This document shows, in pieces, positions 36,801-49,291 of a stretch of 64,000 bases of DNA; within the stretch, counting starts at the first letter, position 1, and each line of letters starts with the position of its first letter. A program made the position numbers and the translations under genes. Under the pieces are notes generated by a model. The model was not told the origin of the DNA, did no database searches, and was given only the letters and a program-made list of their open reading frames with translations. The DNA is taken from NCBI GenBank assembly GCA_963853835.1, contig OY970824.1, forward strand, positions 73,232,372 to 73,296,371. Direction: 5' to 3'. This DNA comes from Calendula officinalis. Taxonomy: Eukaryota; Streptophyta; Magnoliopsida; Asterales; Asteraceae.

Positions 36801-39800
36801 TATCTGCAGAGATGAGAAAAATACTGGTACATTGGTTATAAATGGTGCTGGTATTCCTCTATGGTTACTTTCTTCTTTTGCTTGTTATGATGGTAAATAT
36901 AAATTTGAGATTATGGAAGCTGGAGCTGTTGAAATTCTTACTGGAAGAATCTCACGTTTATTTCAATACAGTCAGGTATGTTTAAATGGCTTTATTCCAC
37001 ATACTTCCTCCGATTCAAAATAAGTGATACACTTGGGGTTTCACGGTTTTTGAGGCAAAATATTATAATGATGGTTAAATTAGATTAATTGGATGGTTAG
37101 TGGGGAATGAGTCCCACACATTTTGAATAAAGTAAGGTTAATGATGTTTAAAAGTAAAAAGTAAGGGTAAAGGGGTCATTTCACTTTGTTAAAGTAGATA
37201 GTTAGTGGGTGTGGGTCCCATTTTATTTGCCAAATAAGGAAACTTTTCAAAGTGTATCACTTATTTTGAATCACCTCAAAAAGGAAAGTGTATCACTTAT
37301 TTTGAATCGGAGGAAGTAGATCAATTTGATTACAACATATATATTTGGGAATTGCTTTCTGGGGCAACATACTATTTTTTTTTTCTTTCTAATTACATGA
37401 TTATAGTACTATAGAATATTCAGTTAAGGTTACATTTACCTGGAGAAATCCAAAGCTATTGAAATTAACCAATAAGAACTCTCATTTGTGACATTTGTTT
37501 AAATGGCTGTTTGTGTTACTCATCTTCCACATGTAAACAATATTTTATCAAAAAAGAATGAATTTAATCTTTTGATTAAATTTTCGATTTTAACCGTTTA
37601 TAACTCCATAATGTGTATATGTGGAAGATTAGTAAACACAAACAGCCACGTGGGCAGAGGGCATGGACTATATATGTAAATGTTACCTTAATTGAATAGT
37701 TTCGAGCTCTGAATTTAGAGAGCAAAAAAAGTATGCTACACAAATTGTGAAAACAAACATAACCACAAAATGCCGTTTTCTCTAAATATTAATTTGTATC
37801 ATGTGAAAATAATTGCAACATCATAATCTGTCTCTGCAAATCATATAGTTAAATAAATAATTCATATAATTATTAATTTGTGCAGTTGGAAAATGATGAA
37901 GATAGTAACATCTGGATATGCACACTACTATTAGCAATTTTATTCCAGGAACGAGATATTATCCGCACAAGTGCAACAACAAAAGCTATACCAGCTCTCT
38001 CAAGTTTATTAAGATCAGAGGACCCCACCAACAGATTTCTTGCAGCACAAGCAATCGCTAGTCTAGTCTGCAACGGAAACAGGGGAACTCTTCTATCCGT
38101 TGCTAATTCAGGGGCTGCAAGTGGGCTAATTTCCTTACTAGGATCTTCAGATGCTGATTTACACGATCTTTTACAATTATCACAAGAATTCTCTTTAGTT
38201 TCTTACCCAGATCAAGTTGGTTTAGAAAGATTGTTTCGGGTTGATGATATTCGGGTCGGTGCAACTTCTAGAAAATCAATCCCAGCCCTAGTTGACTTAT
38301 TAAAACCAATCCCAGATCGACCTCGTGCACCGTTTCTTGCACTTGGACTTCTGATCCAGCTTTCGGGAGATAGTTTAACCAATAAGATAACCATGGTTGA
38401 GTCAGGAGCTTTAGAAGCATTAACAAAATATCTCTCACTGGGCCCACAAGATGCTACTGAAGAAGCTGCTACTGATTTGTTAGGGATTTTATTCAGTACT
38501 GCTGAAATACGGAAACATGAGTCAGCATTTGGTGCTGTGAGTCAGCTTGTTGCTGTGTTACGTTTAGGTGGAAGACGTGCACGTTATAGTGCTGCAAAAG
38601 CCCTAGAAAATCTTTTTTCAGCTGATCATATTAAAAATGCAGAATCTTCTAAACAAGCTGTTCAACCGTTAGTTGAAGTTTTAAACACGGGTTTTGAAAA
38701 AGAACAACATGCTGCTATTTCTGCATTAGTTAGATTACTAAGTGGAAATGCTTCACGAGGTTTAACTGCCACTGATGTTGAGTTAAATGCAGTCGATGTT
38801 GTTTGTAGAATTCTTCTATCAAATTGTTCAATGGACTTGAAAGGTGATGCTGCTGAATTATGTTGTGTGTTATTCGAAAACACGAGAATCAGATCTACTG
38901 TGACAGCTGGCAGATGTATCGAGCCGTTGATTTTACTTCTTGTATCTGAGTTCAGTCCAGCTCAGCATTCGGTTGTTCGTGCACTCGATAAACTTATAGA
39001 CGATGAAAATTTGGCTGAATTAGTTGCTGCACGTGGTGCAGTAATTCCTCTTGTAAGCCTTCTTGAAAGCAAAAACTACATGCTTCATGAAGCAAGTTCT
39101 CGAGCTCTTGTTAAATTGGGAAAAGATCGACCTTCTGTAAAGACAGAAATGGTTAAAGCTGGAATTATAGAAACTGTACTCGATATCCTTCCGGAAGCAC
39201 CCGATTTTCTATGTGCAGCTTTTGCAGAATTGTTAAGAATATTGACAAATAATGTCGCGATAGCCAAGAGTAAATCTGCATCGACACTCGTTGAGCCCGT
39301 TTTCTCGTTGTTAAAAAGGCCCGAACTCGGGCCCGATGGTCAGCATAGTGCTTTACGGGTTCTAGTAAACATCTTGGAAAGTCAACAGGGCCAGGCTGAC
39401 CATAGTTTGACTCCTCACCGAGCCATTGAACCACTCATCCCGTTACTAGATTCTCCTGCTACTGCAGTCCAACAGTCATCAGCCGAGCTTTTATCCCACC
39501 TTCTTCTAGAAGAAAACTACCAGAAAGATTCCATCATACAACAAGTAATCGGCCCGTTAATGCGAATTTTGGGGTCAGGTATTCCCATTTTGCAGCAACG
39601 GGCCCTACAAGCTCTTGTTAGAATCGCGTTATCTTGGCCTAATGAAATTGCAAAAGAGGGTGGTGTAAGTGAAGTGTCAAAAGTCATATTGTTATCTGAC
39701 CCTGTTCTTCCTAATCCTTTATGGGAATCTGCTGCTACTGTTTTATCAAGTCTTTTACAGTTCAGTTCAGAGTTTTATTTAGAAGTACCAATTGCAGTAT

Positions 39801-42488
39801 TGGTAAGATTACTACGTTCGGGCTCAGAACGAACCGTAATCGGTGCATTAAACGCTCTTTTAGTTTTGGAATCTGACGATTCAAGTTCTGCATTAGCAAT
39901 GGCTGAAACCGGTGCAATTGAATACCTTCTAGAACTTCTTAGATGCCATCAGTGTGAAGGAACAGCTGCAAGACTTCTAGAAGTTTTACTACACAACGTA
40001 AAAATCCGAGAAACTAAAGCTACCAAATCGGCTATTTTACCACTATCAAATTACTTAATGGACCCACAAAGTCAAGGTCAACAAGCGAGATTATTAGCGA
40101 CACTTGCTCTTGGGGATTTATTTCAGAATGAGAATTTGGCTCAATCGACTGATGCTGCTGTAGCTTGTAGGGCTTTAGTGAATCTGCTTGAAGACCAACC
40201 ATCTGAGGAAATGAAAGTGGTTGCCATGTGTGCTTTGCAGAATCTTGTGATGAATAGTCGGTTAAATAGACGAGCAGTTGCAGAAGCTGGTGGGGTCCAG
40301 GTGGTTTTGGATATGATTGCTTCAGGTGATGGTGATACCTCTCTTCAGGCTGCAATGTTTATTAAGATCCTTTTTTCTAATAATGCTATACAAGAGTATG
40401 CATCCCTTGAAGCTGTCAGAGCTATCGCTGGTTAGTTTTTTCTCTCTCTTTCTTGCTCAGTAAATGGATACATCAAAATCTGCATATCAGTACTTCAGTA
40501 GAGGTAGCAATATATCCTTGCAAACTTTCAATATTACGCATATATCCTTGCAAACTTCATTACTACGTATATTATCCTTCCAAAACCTTAAACTTCTCAC
40601 ATATATCATTTTACCAAATTTAATAATATTTAAATATTTTAAAATTCAAAAAACATAAATTCTAATCTATAATTAATGGTAAAATACCCAAAATGCCCTT
40701 AAGAAACTAATTTATGCATTATAGTAGAACTAAGCAGAACGATGAACTAATTTATGCTGGATATGTAAACGTAATGTGACACCGGATATGGTGAGAAGAT
40801 TGGGAATTGGCTGTTGACTGGTCTGGATGGACTTGGTGAGGCGGTTGACTGGTTTATGAGATTAGGATTTATGTTTTTAAAATTTTAAAAGATTTAAATA
40901 TTATTAAATTAGGTAAAATGATATATGTGAGAATTTTGAGGTTTTGCAAAGATATACTTCCTCCGATTCAAAATAAGTGATACACTTTAAAAAATTACCT
41001 TATTTGACAAATAAATAGTGGGATTCACACTCACTAACTATCTACTTTAACAAAGTGAAATGACCCCTTTACTCTTACTTTTACTTTTAAACATCATTAA
41101 CCCCACTTTATTCAAAAAGTGTGGGACCCATTCCCCACTAATCATCCAATTAATCTAATTTAACCATCATTATAATCTTTTACCTCAAAAACCGTAAAAC
41201 TCAATGTGTATCACTTATTTTGAATTGGAGGAAGTATATGTAATAATGAAGTTTGCAAGGATATATACGTAATATTGGAAGTTTGCATGTGAAATTATCA
41301 CGTTTTAATTAGAGATGAACCATACCTGAATCAACCCATTCATAAGTAAATGGGTCATGATTGGACATATGCTTAACCATTTCAGCTGATCTCTTTTCTT
41401 CTGAAACCTACAGCTGCAATTGAAAAGGATTTATGGGCAAACGGAACAGTAAACGAAGTGTATCTAAAAGCACTAAACGCACTTTTAGGAAACTTCCCTC
41501 GTTTACGGGCCACAGACCCCGCAACCTCAAGCATTCAACACCTAGTGACATCCTTAAAAAGCGGGTCAGAAGCAACTCAAGAAGCTGCCCTAGATGCACT
41601 CTTTCTTCTTAGACAAGCATGGTCAGCCTGCCCGCCTGATGTTGCAATTGCCCAATCAACTGCTGCTGCAGATGCAATCCCACTGTTGCAGTTTTTGATC
41701 CAATCTGGTCCTCCTCGGTTTCATGAAAAAGCAGAGTTCTTGTTGCAGTGTTTGCCCGGGATGTTAACGGTTGTGATTAAACGTGGGAATGATTTGAAGC
41801 AGTCGGTTGGGAATCCGAGTGTGTATTGTAAGCTTACTCTGGGGAGCACTCCTTCCAGGCAAACTAAGGTATGCTGCTTATACATTGTCACTTATACATG
41901 TAATTTTCTGATTTTTTATCACTTGAATTTTTATAAAACTAACTTGGGGTATTTAAAAAAATCATATACTTTCAATCTTGGTAAAATTATTGAGTTGAAA
42001 TCTGAAACATCTTGCATTTAAGTTAACTGTATAATTTTTAGTAATATATAAGAAAACATTTGAACAATGTTTTGCAGATTGTATCAACTGGACCAACTCC
42101 CGAGTGGGATGAGAGTTTTGTGTGGTCCTTTGAAAGTCCTCCGAAAGGCCAGAAGCTACATATCTCATGCAAGAATAAAAGCAAAATGGGGAAGGTAAGT
42201 CCAAAATCAAATCAACATATTTCCCTTTTTATCTACTTTCTTATTTAATTTTACCTTACCTGCTTAGAGATAAAACATAACCCAAATCACATAGTCACTT
42301 GTTATAATGAAGCATTGTTTTTTGAACAGAAATCATTTGGGAAAGTGACCATCCAAATTGACCGTGTTGTGATGATGGGGGCAGTAGCTGGTGAATACGC
42401 TTTACTGCCACAAAGCAAAAGTGGGGCCCAACGGAATCTCGAAATTGAAATTATATGGTCAAACAAGCAATCTGCCTCAACTACATAG
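33861..42488 (+). CDS. CSI1: CELLULOSE SYNTHASE INTERACTIVE 1-like armadillo/C2 protein
   Basis: Coding exons are 33861-33871 (the exon itself starts at 33810), 33966-36975, 37886-40430, 41414-41868, 42078-42194 and 42330-42488. All use GT-AG sites and all join in frame, giving 2098 residues from this ATG, or about 2137 if translation starts at the CTG in the upstream exon. The protein is a long array of armadillo repeats (for example [40 protein letters not shown]). It ends in a C2 domain ([20 protein letters not shown] through [15 protein letters not shown]). CSI1/POM2 links cellulose synthase complexes to cortical microtubules at the plasma membrane. Length, order and the SMEDPDG start fit CSI1 better than its paralogues, though CSI3 is not fully excluded. 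Two introns carry near-identical MITEs. Confidence 0.93.
37004..37318. mobile_element. Stowaway-like MITE copy C, in a CSI1-like intron
   Basis: TA-flanked. The left end CTTCCTCCGATTCAAAATAA and right end TTATTTTGAATCGGAGGAAG are perfect inverted repeats. 315 bp, non-coding. It begins 28 bases inside the intron, after the donor at 36976. Confidence 0.9.
40957..41234. mobile_element. Stowaway-like MITE copy D, in a CSI1-like intron
   Basis: Same ends as copy C, TA-flanked, 278 bp. Compared with C it runs in the opposite sense internally: ATCTACTTTAACAAAGTG here corresponds to CACTTTGTTAAAGTAGAT there. Confidence 0.9.
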
Positions 42489-43164
42489 TCTACGTTCAAA
42501 TCTTTGGTACAAAATCATATCACGATCCCTCGAAACACCATTTTTCTTTTGTTTTTCAAAAATACTTATGACAAATACTAGTATATAATATATTTATTAT
42601 TTACTTAATTCTTTTGTAGAATTCAAAGTATAGCCATGAAATGTACAACCAACTATTTTGTACTTGTACCCCTCCTTTTGTATTGTATTGTTTGCCTGTA
42701 AGATATTCGTAGCGTGTCTTCTTTAGGATACTGAAATTTGTTCATTTGGTTACGTAACAACTGCAATGTTTGATTGGTAACACTTCACTTGGGTTTTTAT
42801 AACTTCGTTTTACTATTTAATTCCCAAACAGAACAACATTTTTCATTTTGTATTTTTCCATTTGTAAACTACTTTTTAGTTTTTTATTCATTCACCATTA
42901 ACTACACCGTACTTCACATGGGAACACCAATCCCATCCACTATGTGGTATGAAATGTGAATCGATCTCAACAAAATACCTTGAAGTTTGCCTATCATACA
43001 CACACCCACCCCGTGCCTGCCATGGCCAAGGCTCCACCACGCCAAGCCTCCACATGTGGAGGGGGTAGTGTTCAAAATCCAACCACACCGTGGAGGATAT
43101 GCCATATCATCTTCCATGCACATTTTTTTCCCCATACATTCCAGCCTAAGAAAAAAAATAGTTA
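42489..43164 (+). other. 3' flank of the CSI1-like gene
   Basis: Probable 3' UTR (T-rich with TTGTATTGTATTG near 42680), then a stretch with CCATTAACTACACC and ACCACACCGTGGAGG that may be repeat-derived. No further gene is recognised. Confidence 0.4.
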
Positions 43165-43476
43165 CTTCCTCCGATTCAAAATAAGTGATACATTACCTTT
43201 TTTGAGTGATTTAAAATCAATGATACACTTTGAAAAATTATCTTATTTGACAAATAATAGAGGGGCCCTCACGCACTAATTTATCTACTTTAATATAGTG
43301 AAATGGTTTATTTACCCTTACTTTTACTTTTAAACATCATTAATTCCTCTTTATTCAAAATGTGTGAGACTCATTCTCTACTAATCATTCAATTAATCTA
43401 ATTTAATCATTATTATAATTTTTACCTAAAAAACCGTGAAACTAAAAATGCATCACTTATTTTGAATCGAAGGAAG
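43165..43476. mobile_element. Stowaway-like MITE copy E
   Basis: TA-flanked. Ends are CTTCCTCCGATTCAAAATAA and TTATTTTGAATCGAAGGAAG; 312 bp. The left end contains a second AAATCAATGATACACTTTG phrase, a small internal duplication of the terminal region. Confidence 0.88.
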
Positions 43477-43655
43477 TATATACGATATAAGTATTGTATT
43501 TATTTAGATTAAAAAAAGGAGGTTAAACTCTAAAAAATTGTGACATTTAACTTGACATTTGTTTAATACTGTATACACTATTTGGTGTCTAACAATTTCA
43601 TATCCCTCATTATTAAATATCATTTAATGTTATTTTTAAAAGGGTTTTCTAATAA

Positions 43656-44034
43656 GTCAAAATATATTTTAGTATCCTGAATTTAACTAACTAGGTCATT
43701 TATTACCCTGAACTATTAAATGTGCAATATGGTACCCTGAACTTGACAAAATGATCAATTTAGTACCCTGATTCATTAATTTGATCACGTTTTCTTGCTT
43801 GACTTAATTTCGTTGGAGCTTTTGACGGCCTCAAAAATACACGGTGATCTCAATATATTGATATTAGAAGCAAATCTCAAGAGAAAACAAGAAAAAAATA
43901 ATTATTCAGGGTACTAAACCGACCGATTTTTCAAGTTCAGGATACAAAGTCAGGGTACCATGTTGCACCTTTAATAGTTCAGGGTAGTAAATGACCTAGT
44001 TAGCAAAGTTCAGAATACTAAAATGCATTTTAAT
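43656..44034. mobile_element. Foldback MITE with long inverted arms
   Basis: The left arm AACTAACTAGGTCATTTATT..ACCCTGAACTATTAAA and the right arm TTTAATAGTTCAGGGTAGT..GACCTAGTTAGC pair over about 130 bases, including repeated GTACCCTGA/TCAGGGTAC words. The loop is short and non-coding. The class is uncertain, perhaps MULE- or CACTA-derived. Confidence 0.7.
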
Positions 44035-44533
44035 CTTTTTAATATATGTTCTATAAGCACACGTTATAATGCATTATTGAAATCCTAAATTTAAGTATAA
44101 TAATAAACATTAATAAAACTAAATTTTAATTGTTTTAGGTAATCATTAGCTGTAACATAAATTTACTTTCAAGGAATAATGTGTGCACTTCTATTCAAAG
44201 TTTTTTTTTTTAAATATTATGGGATCACGATATACACGTTAACCGACCAAACCTCGCCACTTTCCCGCCGGTTAATCGGCAACAACTCACCGGAGATCCA
44301 CTTACGGGGCATTTTCTACCATTTTCGTATGCAATTTCGTTCACATTTACCTTTCTCTATCTCCGTTGTCATTTCCGCTTTCCGTAGCTAATTCCGTTTG
44401 TAGATTTTTCCCTATTTTACGTTTTCAATTCTTCCGTTATACTTTTTTTAATTACACAGCCACCGTCACCACGACGAACCGCCGTCTTCTCCGAACACGA
44501 TCAACTGCATTAAGCCAGATCTAACCTCTAACA

Positions 44534-45616
44534 ATGTCAGCATCATATTCCGATGGTCAAGGAACGAGCGAAGGTGACAATGTCGATTTCATGAAAATGT
44601 GCAATGATCTCTGCTACGATTTATCGTCACTTCAAGAGCTTGCTTGCCGTGGAGCATGGCGATCGGTTCTCGATAAAGTCGCTCAAGCACGTTCAAGATC
44701 TCTCCTTTCTAAACCTCATGAACACCTCGTTTATCTCTCCTACAACGCTATAGCTCTCACTAAACTTAAACGTTTCTCTGAAGCAATCGCTGAGCTCGAT
44801 TTGGTGGAAAAAGGTTTAGATATATACAGGTACGAAACATATCCACATCATTACCCTAACCGCCATGGATCCATGGCTCCTTTTGTCCTCCGTTGGTTAC
44901 ATGCTGAACTTCCTTCTAAATTAGGAAAGCGTCAGGAAACCCTAGATCGATTCTATGTCTTACTACAGTTCATTAGAGAAAAATTGACTAAAAATTTACC
45001 CGATGCATCAAACAAAGTATGGAAAAAACGTGAAGGTTTAGTGATTAATTCGATAATTAGTCATCATTTGAGTCATAAAGAGTTTGGTGTGTGTTTGGAA
45101 TTGATGAAAGATTTGATTAACCGTGAATCAACTCCTGTTGCCCGAGCAATTTTGATGTCAAAATTAGGGTATATTCAAATGCAATTTGGGGATATGGAAG
45201 GTGCAAGAGGTAGTTTTGATGTTATTGAAGGTATTGTAAAAGAAGGAAAAGGGGAAATTGAGATGAAAAATCTTGTTAACAGAAATAAGGCATTGATGTT
45301 CATGGTTGAAAAAGATTATTCATTAGCTGTTAGAGAGTACCAAGAGTGTATCGACCGAGATGGTTCAGATGTGGTTGCCATTAATAACAAAGCTCTTTGT
45401 TTAATGTACATGCGTGATTTATCAGATTCTATTAAGGTGATGGAGAATGCTTTAGAAAGAATTCCTACATCTGCTTTAAACGAGACATTTGTGGTGAATT
45501 TGTGCAGCATGTATGAGTTGGCTTATGTTAATCACTCAGATATTAAGAAGACACTTAGCAGTTGGATTTCTCGTGTAGCACCTGATGATTTTGATACTTC
45601 TTCTACTCGAATATGA
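44534..45616 (+). CDS. TRAPPC12-like TPR protein (trafficking protein particle complex)
   Basis: A single exon codes for 360 residues. The N-terminal third contains LQELACRGAWRSVLDKVAQA and HEHLVYLSYNAIALTKLKRF. The C-terminal half carries helix pairs of the TPR type, for example VARAILMSKLGYIQMQFGDM, then NRNKALMFMVEKDYSLAVRE and VVAINNKALCLMYMRDLSDS. This pattern corresponds to the C-terminal TPR part of TRAPPC12 (TTC15), a tether subunit acting in ER-Golgi and endosomal traffic. Plant members are shorter than the animal protein because they lack its long N-terminus, so 360 residues is normal. The ATG follows a CA-rich leader (TCTAACCTCTAACA). No sign of damage. Confidence 0.85.
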   Translation: MSASYSDGQGTSEGDNVDFMKMCNDLCYDLSSLQELACRGAWRSVLDKVAQARSRSLLSKPHEHLVYLSYNAIALTKLKRFSEAIAELDLVEKGLDIYRYETYPHHYPNRHGSMAPFVLRWLHAELPSKLGKRQETLDRFYVLLQFIREKLTKNLPDASNKVWKKREGLVINSIISHHLSHKEFGVCLELMKDLINRESTPVARAILMSKLGYIQMQFGDMEGARGSFDVIEGIVKEGKGEIEMKNLVNRNKALMFMVEKDYSLAVREYQECIDRDGSDVVAINNKALCLMYMRDLSDSIKVMENALERIPTSALNETFVVNLCSMYELAYVNHSDIKKTLSSWISRVAPDDFDTSSTRI

Positions 45617-47379
45617 GGTGATTTGCTTAAATTCTCTTTATCTAACATGTTTGAATATATGTTTTTGGTATCTGATATATGTACCACATACTAATAGATA
45701 CATGTGTATGTCTTATGCTTTTTAGAATTCTTAGATTCACAATATAAGTTATAGTACTAGGAACTCATCATTGGTAAAAAACTTATGAATTATTAGGTGT
45801 GAAGTTTAAGCTTATGCCAAAGTGTGTACATTTGGGTCTGCTGATCGGCTTTGCTATATGCATACATAGTTACATGCTACATAGACAATGCTCATCTTCA
45901 TATTCTTTCATGCATTATACTATTTGCCACAATTATGAATAAATAAATAAAGATGTTTTGGATGTCTTGCCACAATGTTATTAAGCAAGCGATTTCCATT
46001 GTTAGACCAACTGAAACACTTGAGTAAACTGTTTTTTTACAGGGATCGACTCATGTACAAAAAGTCTACAAGACAAGTCATATGTCATATGTCATGTTAG
46101 TTCAAGAAATTAGATTAGTATGTAATAATATAGTTTCCGAAAAAAATTAAAATTGGACCGAAAAAGTGTTTTGTAGGTCAACCCAAATGCCCATCTTGTT
46201 ACCTCTGATAATGGTTAAACAGGGAATTGTAGATACTTTATCTAAATTGCATATTGTTGACATTGGAGTGTATTTTGTTAATAATTTCATGCTCCAACTA
46301 TCTTCTCCTTACATTTAACTTGTGATTGTTGTAGCTAGAATTCGGTTTCATGATGTAAAATATAGTGTTCATTTTATTTGTCACAAATTTTATTTCGATA
46401 CGCTCACTTTGCTTATGGAACAGTTCAACCCTGCTGAAGTTACAGAGCCATGGTCTTTTTTGCAGGTGTTTGTCCCGTGAGTCTAGATTGCTGATAGCAT
46501 TTGATCAAATAATATGCCTCATAGTACATACATATTTTGATTTTGTAAGCATTTGTTAGATAACATATTGCCAATTTCTGAACCGAATAGTGACCATTTT
46601 GAATTTTGAAGTCTAATAAAGTAATTAGCGAAGAATTCTATGATATGTGTTAGATTATGGTTCGTTCACCAAATTATTGCCTAGAATATGAAACAAACAT
46701 TTGATAGTATATACTTTGTGGGAAGAAACCCATTAGTGTTGAATTATATGCTTCTATATTCCATAAATAAATAAATAAAGTTTTTTTTTAAATTGATAAA
46801 AAAATTCAAAATTAGAATACGACTCATTTTACATACAACCAAAGGAGAAAAGTAAAACAAAGCACACATATAACACAAGCTATGCAGACAATTGTGCGCA
46901 ATTGCGGTTGCAAATCACAGAGCCACGTTTTACACCACTATTTCACAAAAATCATGAAAATCACATAAAAATGTAGAAAATTGCAGTGGTAAAGGATGAA
47001 AATCGCAGTGGTATATATTAGCAACATTAACCTTGTTTATTAAACTTTTGTTATAGTTTAGACATGAGGTGTTGGATATAACTATAAAATATACAACATA
47101 CCCACGATAGCACAGCAATATCTGAAATTTCAAATTGCAGGAGGTGATCACTATCTGATTTTGCATAGTGATAACTGCATAAAACACATGGATAATCTAA
47201 AACGGTTTTAACAAAAACTTAATCATAACAAAACTCCGGTAGCAGGTGAGACCAGCAATAGAACACATAAAATTGATGTCTAACAGAACAACAAAAATAA
47301 AGGTTACTTGGTATAAAACTAGTATCAGATGAAAAACCTAACAAAACAATGCAACACAAGAAGAAAACAAAGAGAGAAA
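45617..47379. other. Spacer between TRAPPC12-like and RPL4 genes
   Basis: Contains the 3' flanks of these two convergent genes, AT-rich sequence, an ATAAATAAATAAAG short repeat (about 46763) and a GGTCAACCC word near 46175. No gene is supported. Confidence 0.5.
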
Positions 47380-49179
47380 TCACTGGGAAACTCCAAGCCA
47401 CTTGGTGAAAACATCAAACTCAGCATAATCACTGTCTGAAATCATAGTCTTGTACCATCCCCTGCTTGCTGACTTGATCTTTGCAGATTCCTCCTGTTTC
47501 ATCAAAACCAAGTAAATAACACAATACCTCAACCAACTGATAAACAAAACTAATAAATCAAAAAACTTTGTTACAGATCAAAGCATGCAAATCAAAGTAA
47601 AGAATAACACCAAGCAAGGGCTTTCCGGTGTTAAATCATGCGATTGTGAAGACTGAAGAATCAAATCTCATGAGTCATGATGAATCCATGCCAAGTGCAA
47701 TAAAATAATAGCTACAATCAATCATAGCCATTTGGTGGAGGGCAGATTATGAATGAACCACATATGCTTAGGGTTTTTTTTAATGAGTTGTCTTTAAAAA
47801 ATTATTACATGTATAAAAAATTTGTAATTTCATTAATGGATGATTAATTCCTATAATGAGTCTGTTTATAGATTGATGTCTTACCTTAGGCTGTCGTTAA
47901 AAAAACTAATTCCTAATTTTTCATACCACATAACAAAATTAAAAAACTACAGAAGCCAAACAGAAGAATTCATGTAACCAATTCTATAACTAAACGCATT
48001 AGACAAACAGCTGATCAAAAAACTGAATTCAATACTAATAATATTAAGAAGAAAATAGAAGAAAACCATATGTACCTTGGAAACTGGCTGCCTCTTCTTA
48101 TCAAGCTTCTCCTTCTTGGACTTCTTCCTCTGTTCCTCAGCAAGCAAAGCCATCCTCTTAGCAGTCTTAGCATAAGGATTCAACCTCAACATGGTGTTCA
48201 AGTTCTTCAATGGATTCTTCTTCATTGGAGCTCTCTTCACCTCCTTCTTTATTGGCTTCACAACTGACTGCACCTCATCAGAATTAATGATCCTAGCCAA
48301 ATCAGCATTCACCATTTTAGCCCTAGGCAAAACATATCCCCTCTTCTTCTCACTAGTTTTCTCAAATGATCCGTAGATCGAATCGAGCTTCTCAAATGCA
48401 GATTTGGTCCAGATGATGAACCTGCCGAGGTGACCTCCCGGAGCTAGTTTCAGAAGATTCAAGCGCTCCACATTTGCTAATTCAACTCCAGGAATGTTCC
48501 TGAAGGCTTTCACAAGCTTTGCACCTTCAGTTCCGTACACAATCAGTGGTCCTTTGCGGGAGATATACCTCCTGTTCCTCATTTTTCCGACACCTGGACG
48601 GATTCCGACGGAATCCTTAGCTTTCTCGGCGTCGGCATAAGCTCCGATCTGCTTCAAAACTTTGATTGCATTTTGAGTCTTCTCGATTCCTTCAGCGGTA
48701 TCGCTAACGACCAAAGGAAGCTCAGGAACGGATTCGATTCTGTGTCCACGTGCCATCACGAGCGACGGTACGGCGGAGGCGGCAATAGCTGAAACGACAG
48801 CATATCGTTTCTGATTCACGTTGATCTTCCTGTGCCATCGGCGCCAGATCCTGGTAGGTGCGAACATGCGTCCACCACGACACATGTTACCGAAAGCTCC
48901 CTGACCGGCACGGTGAGTACCACCACCGGGAACACGGGGGATACGAGATACGGCACGTCCGGTACCCCATGACTCAGCTGAGGTCTGGTGACCAGCTTTC
49001 CGGGAGACGGCGTAGGGTTGGCGGGAATTCTTTGAGATGTTGGAGTGAACGAAGTTGACGATGTCAGGACGGATTGAGGCTTTCATTACGTGAGGAAGGG
49101 GGAGACTAGCACCATCGGTAGCCATGTCCGACTCCAAGGCCTGGACGGTAACGAGAGGGCGGGCGGCGGCGGCGGCCAT
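47380..49179 (-). CDS. RPL4: 60S ribosomal protein uL4 (L4/L1)
   Basis: Two exons on the minus strand, 49179-48076 and 47493-47380, give 405 residues, the normal length for plants. It begins [18 protein letters not shown] and contains the conserved loop and globular region [35 protein letters not shown] and [13 protein letters not shown]. The eukaryotic basic extension follows ([20 protein letters not shown]). The last exon encodes the C-terminal tail with [20 protein letters not shown]. uL4 lines the peptide exit tunnel of the 60S subunit. The donor is CCAAG|GTACAT and the acceptor AACAG|GAGGA. Plants normally carry several RPL4 copies and this one appears intact. Confidence 0.97.
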
Positions 49180-49239
49180 TTCTGTGTGTTGCAGCGACGA
49201 AGGGAGCTAGGGCTTTCTGTACAGGTTTTGGAGTGATAA

Positions 49240-49291
49240 AGTATCTATATATGTGATGTGAATTAGGGATACGGAAATGGGCTGCAGCCCA
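49240..49291 (-). promoter_or_regulatory. RPL4 core promoter: paired site II elements and TATA-like box
   Basis: TGGGCTGCAGCCCA (49278-49291) is a perfect palindrome of two TGGGCY site II elements about 100 bases upstream of the start codon. On the minus strand CATATATAGATAC lies between it and the gene. Site II elements bind TCP factors and are characteristic of plant ribosomal-protein promoters. An AGCCCTAG telo-box-like word near 49210 would lie in the leader. Confidence 0.65.
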
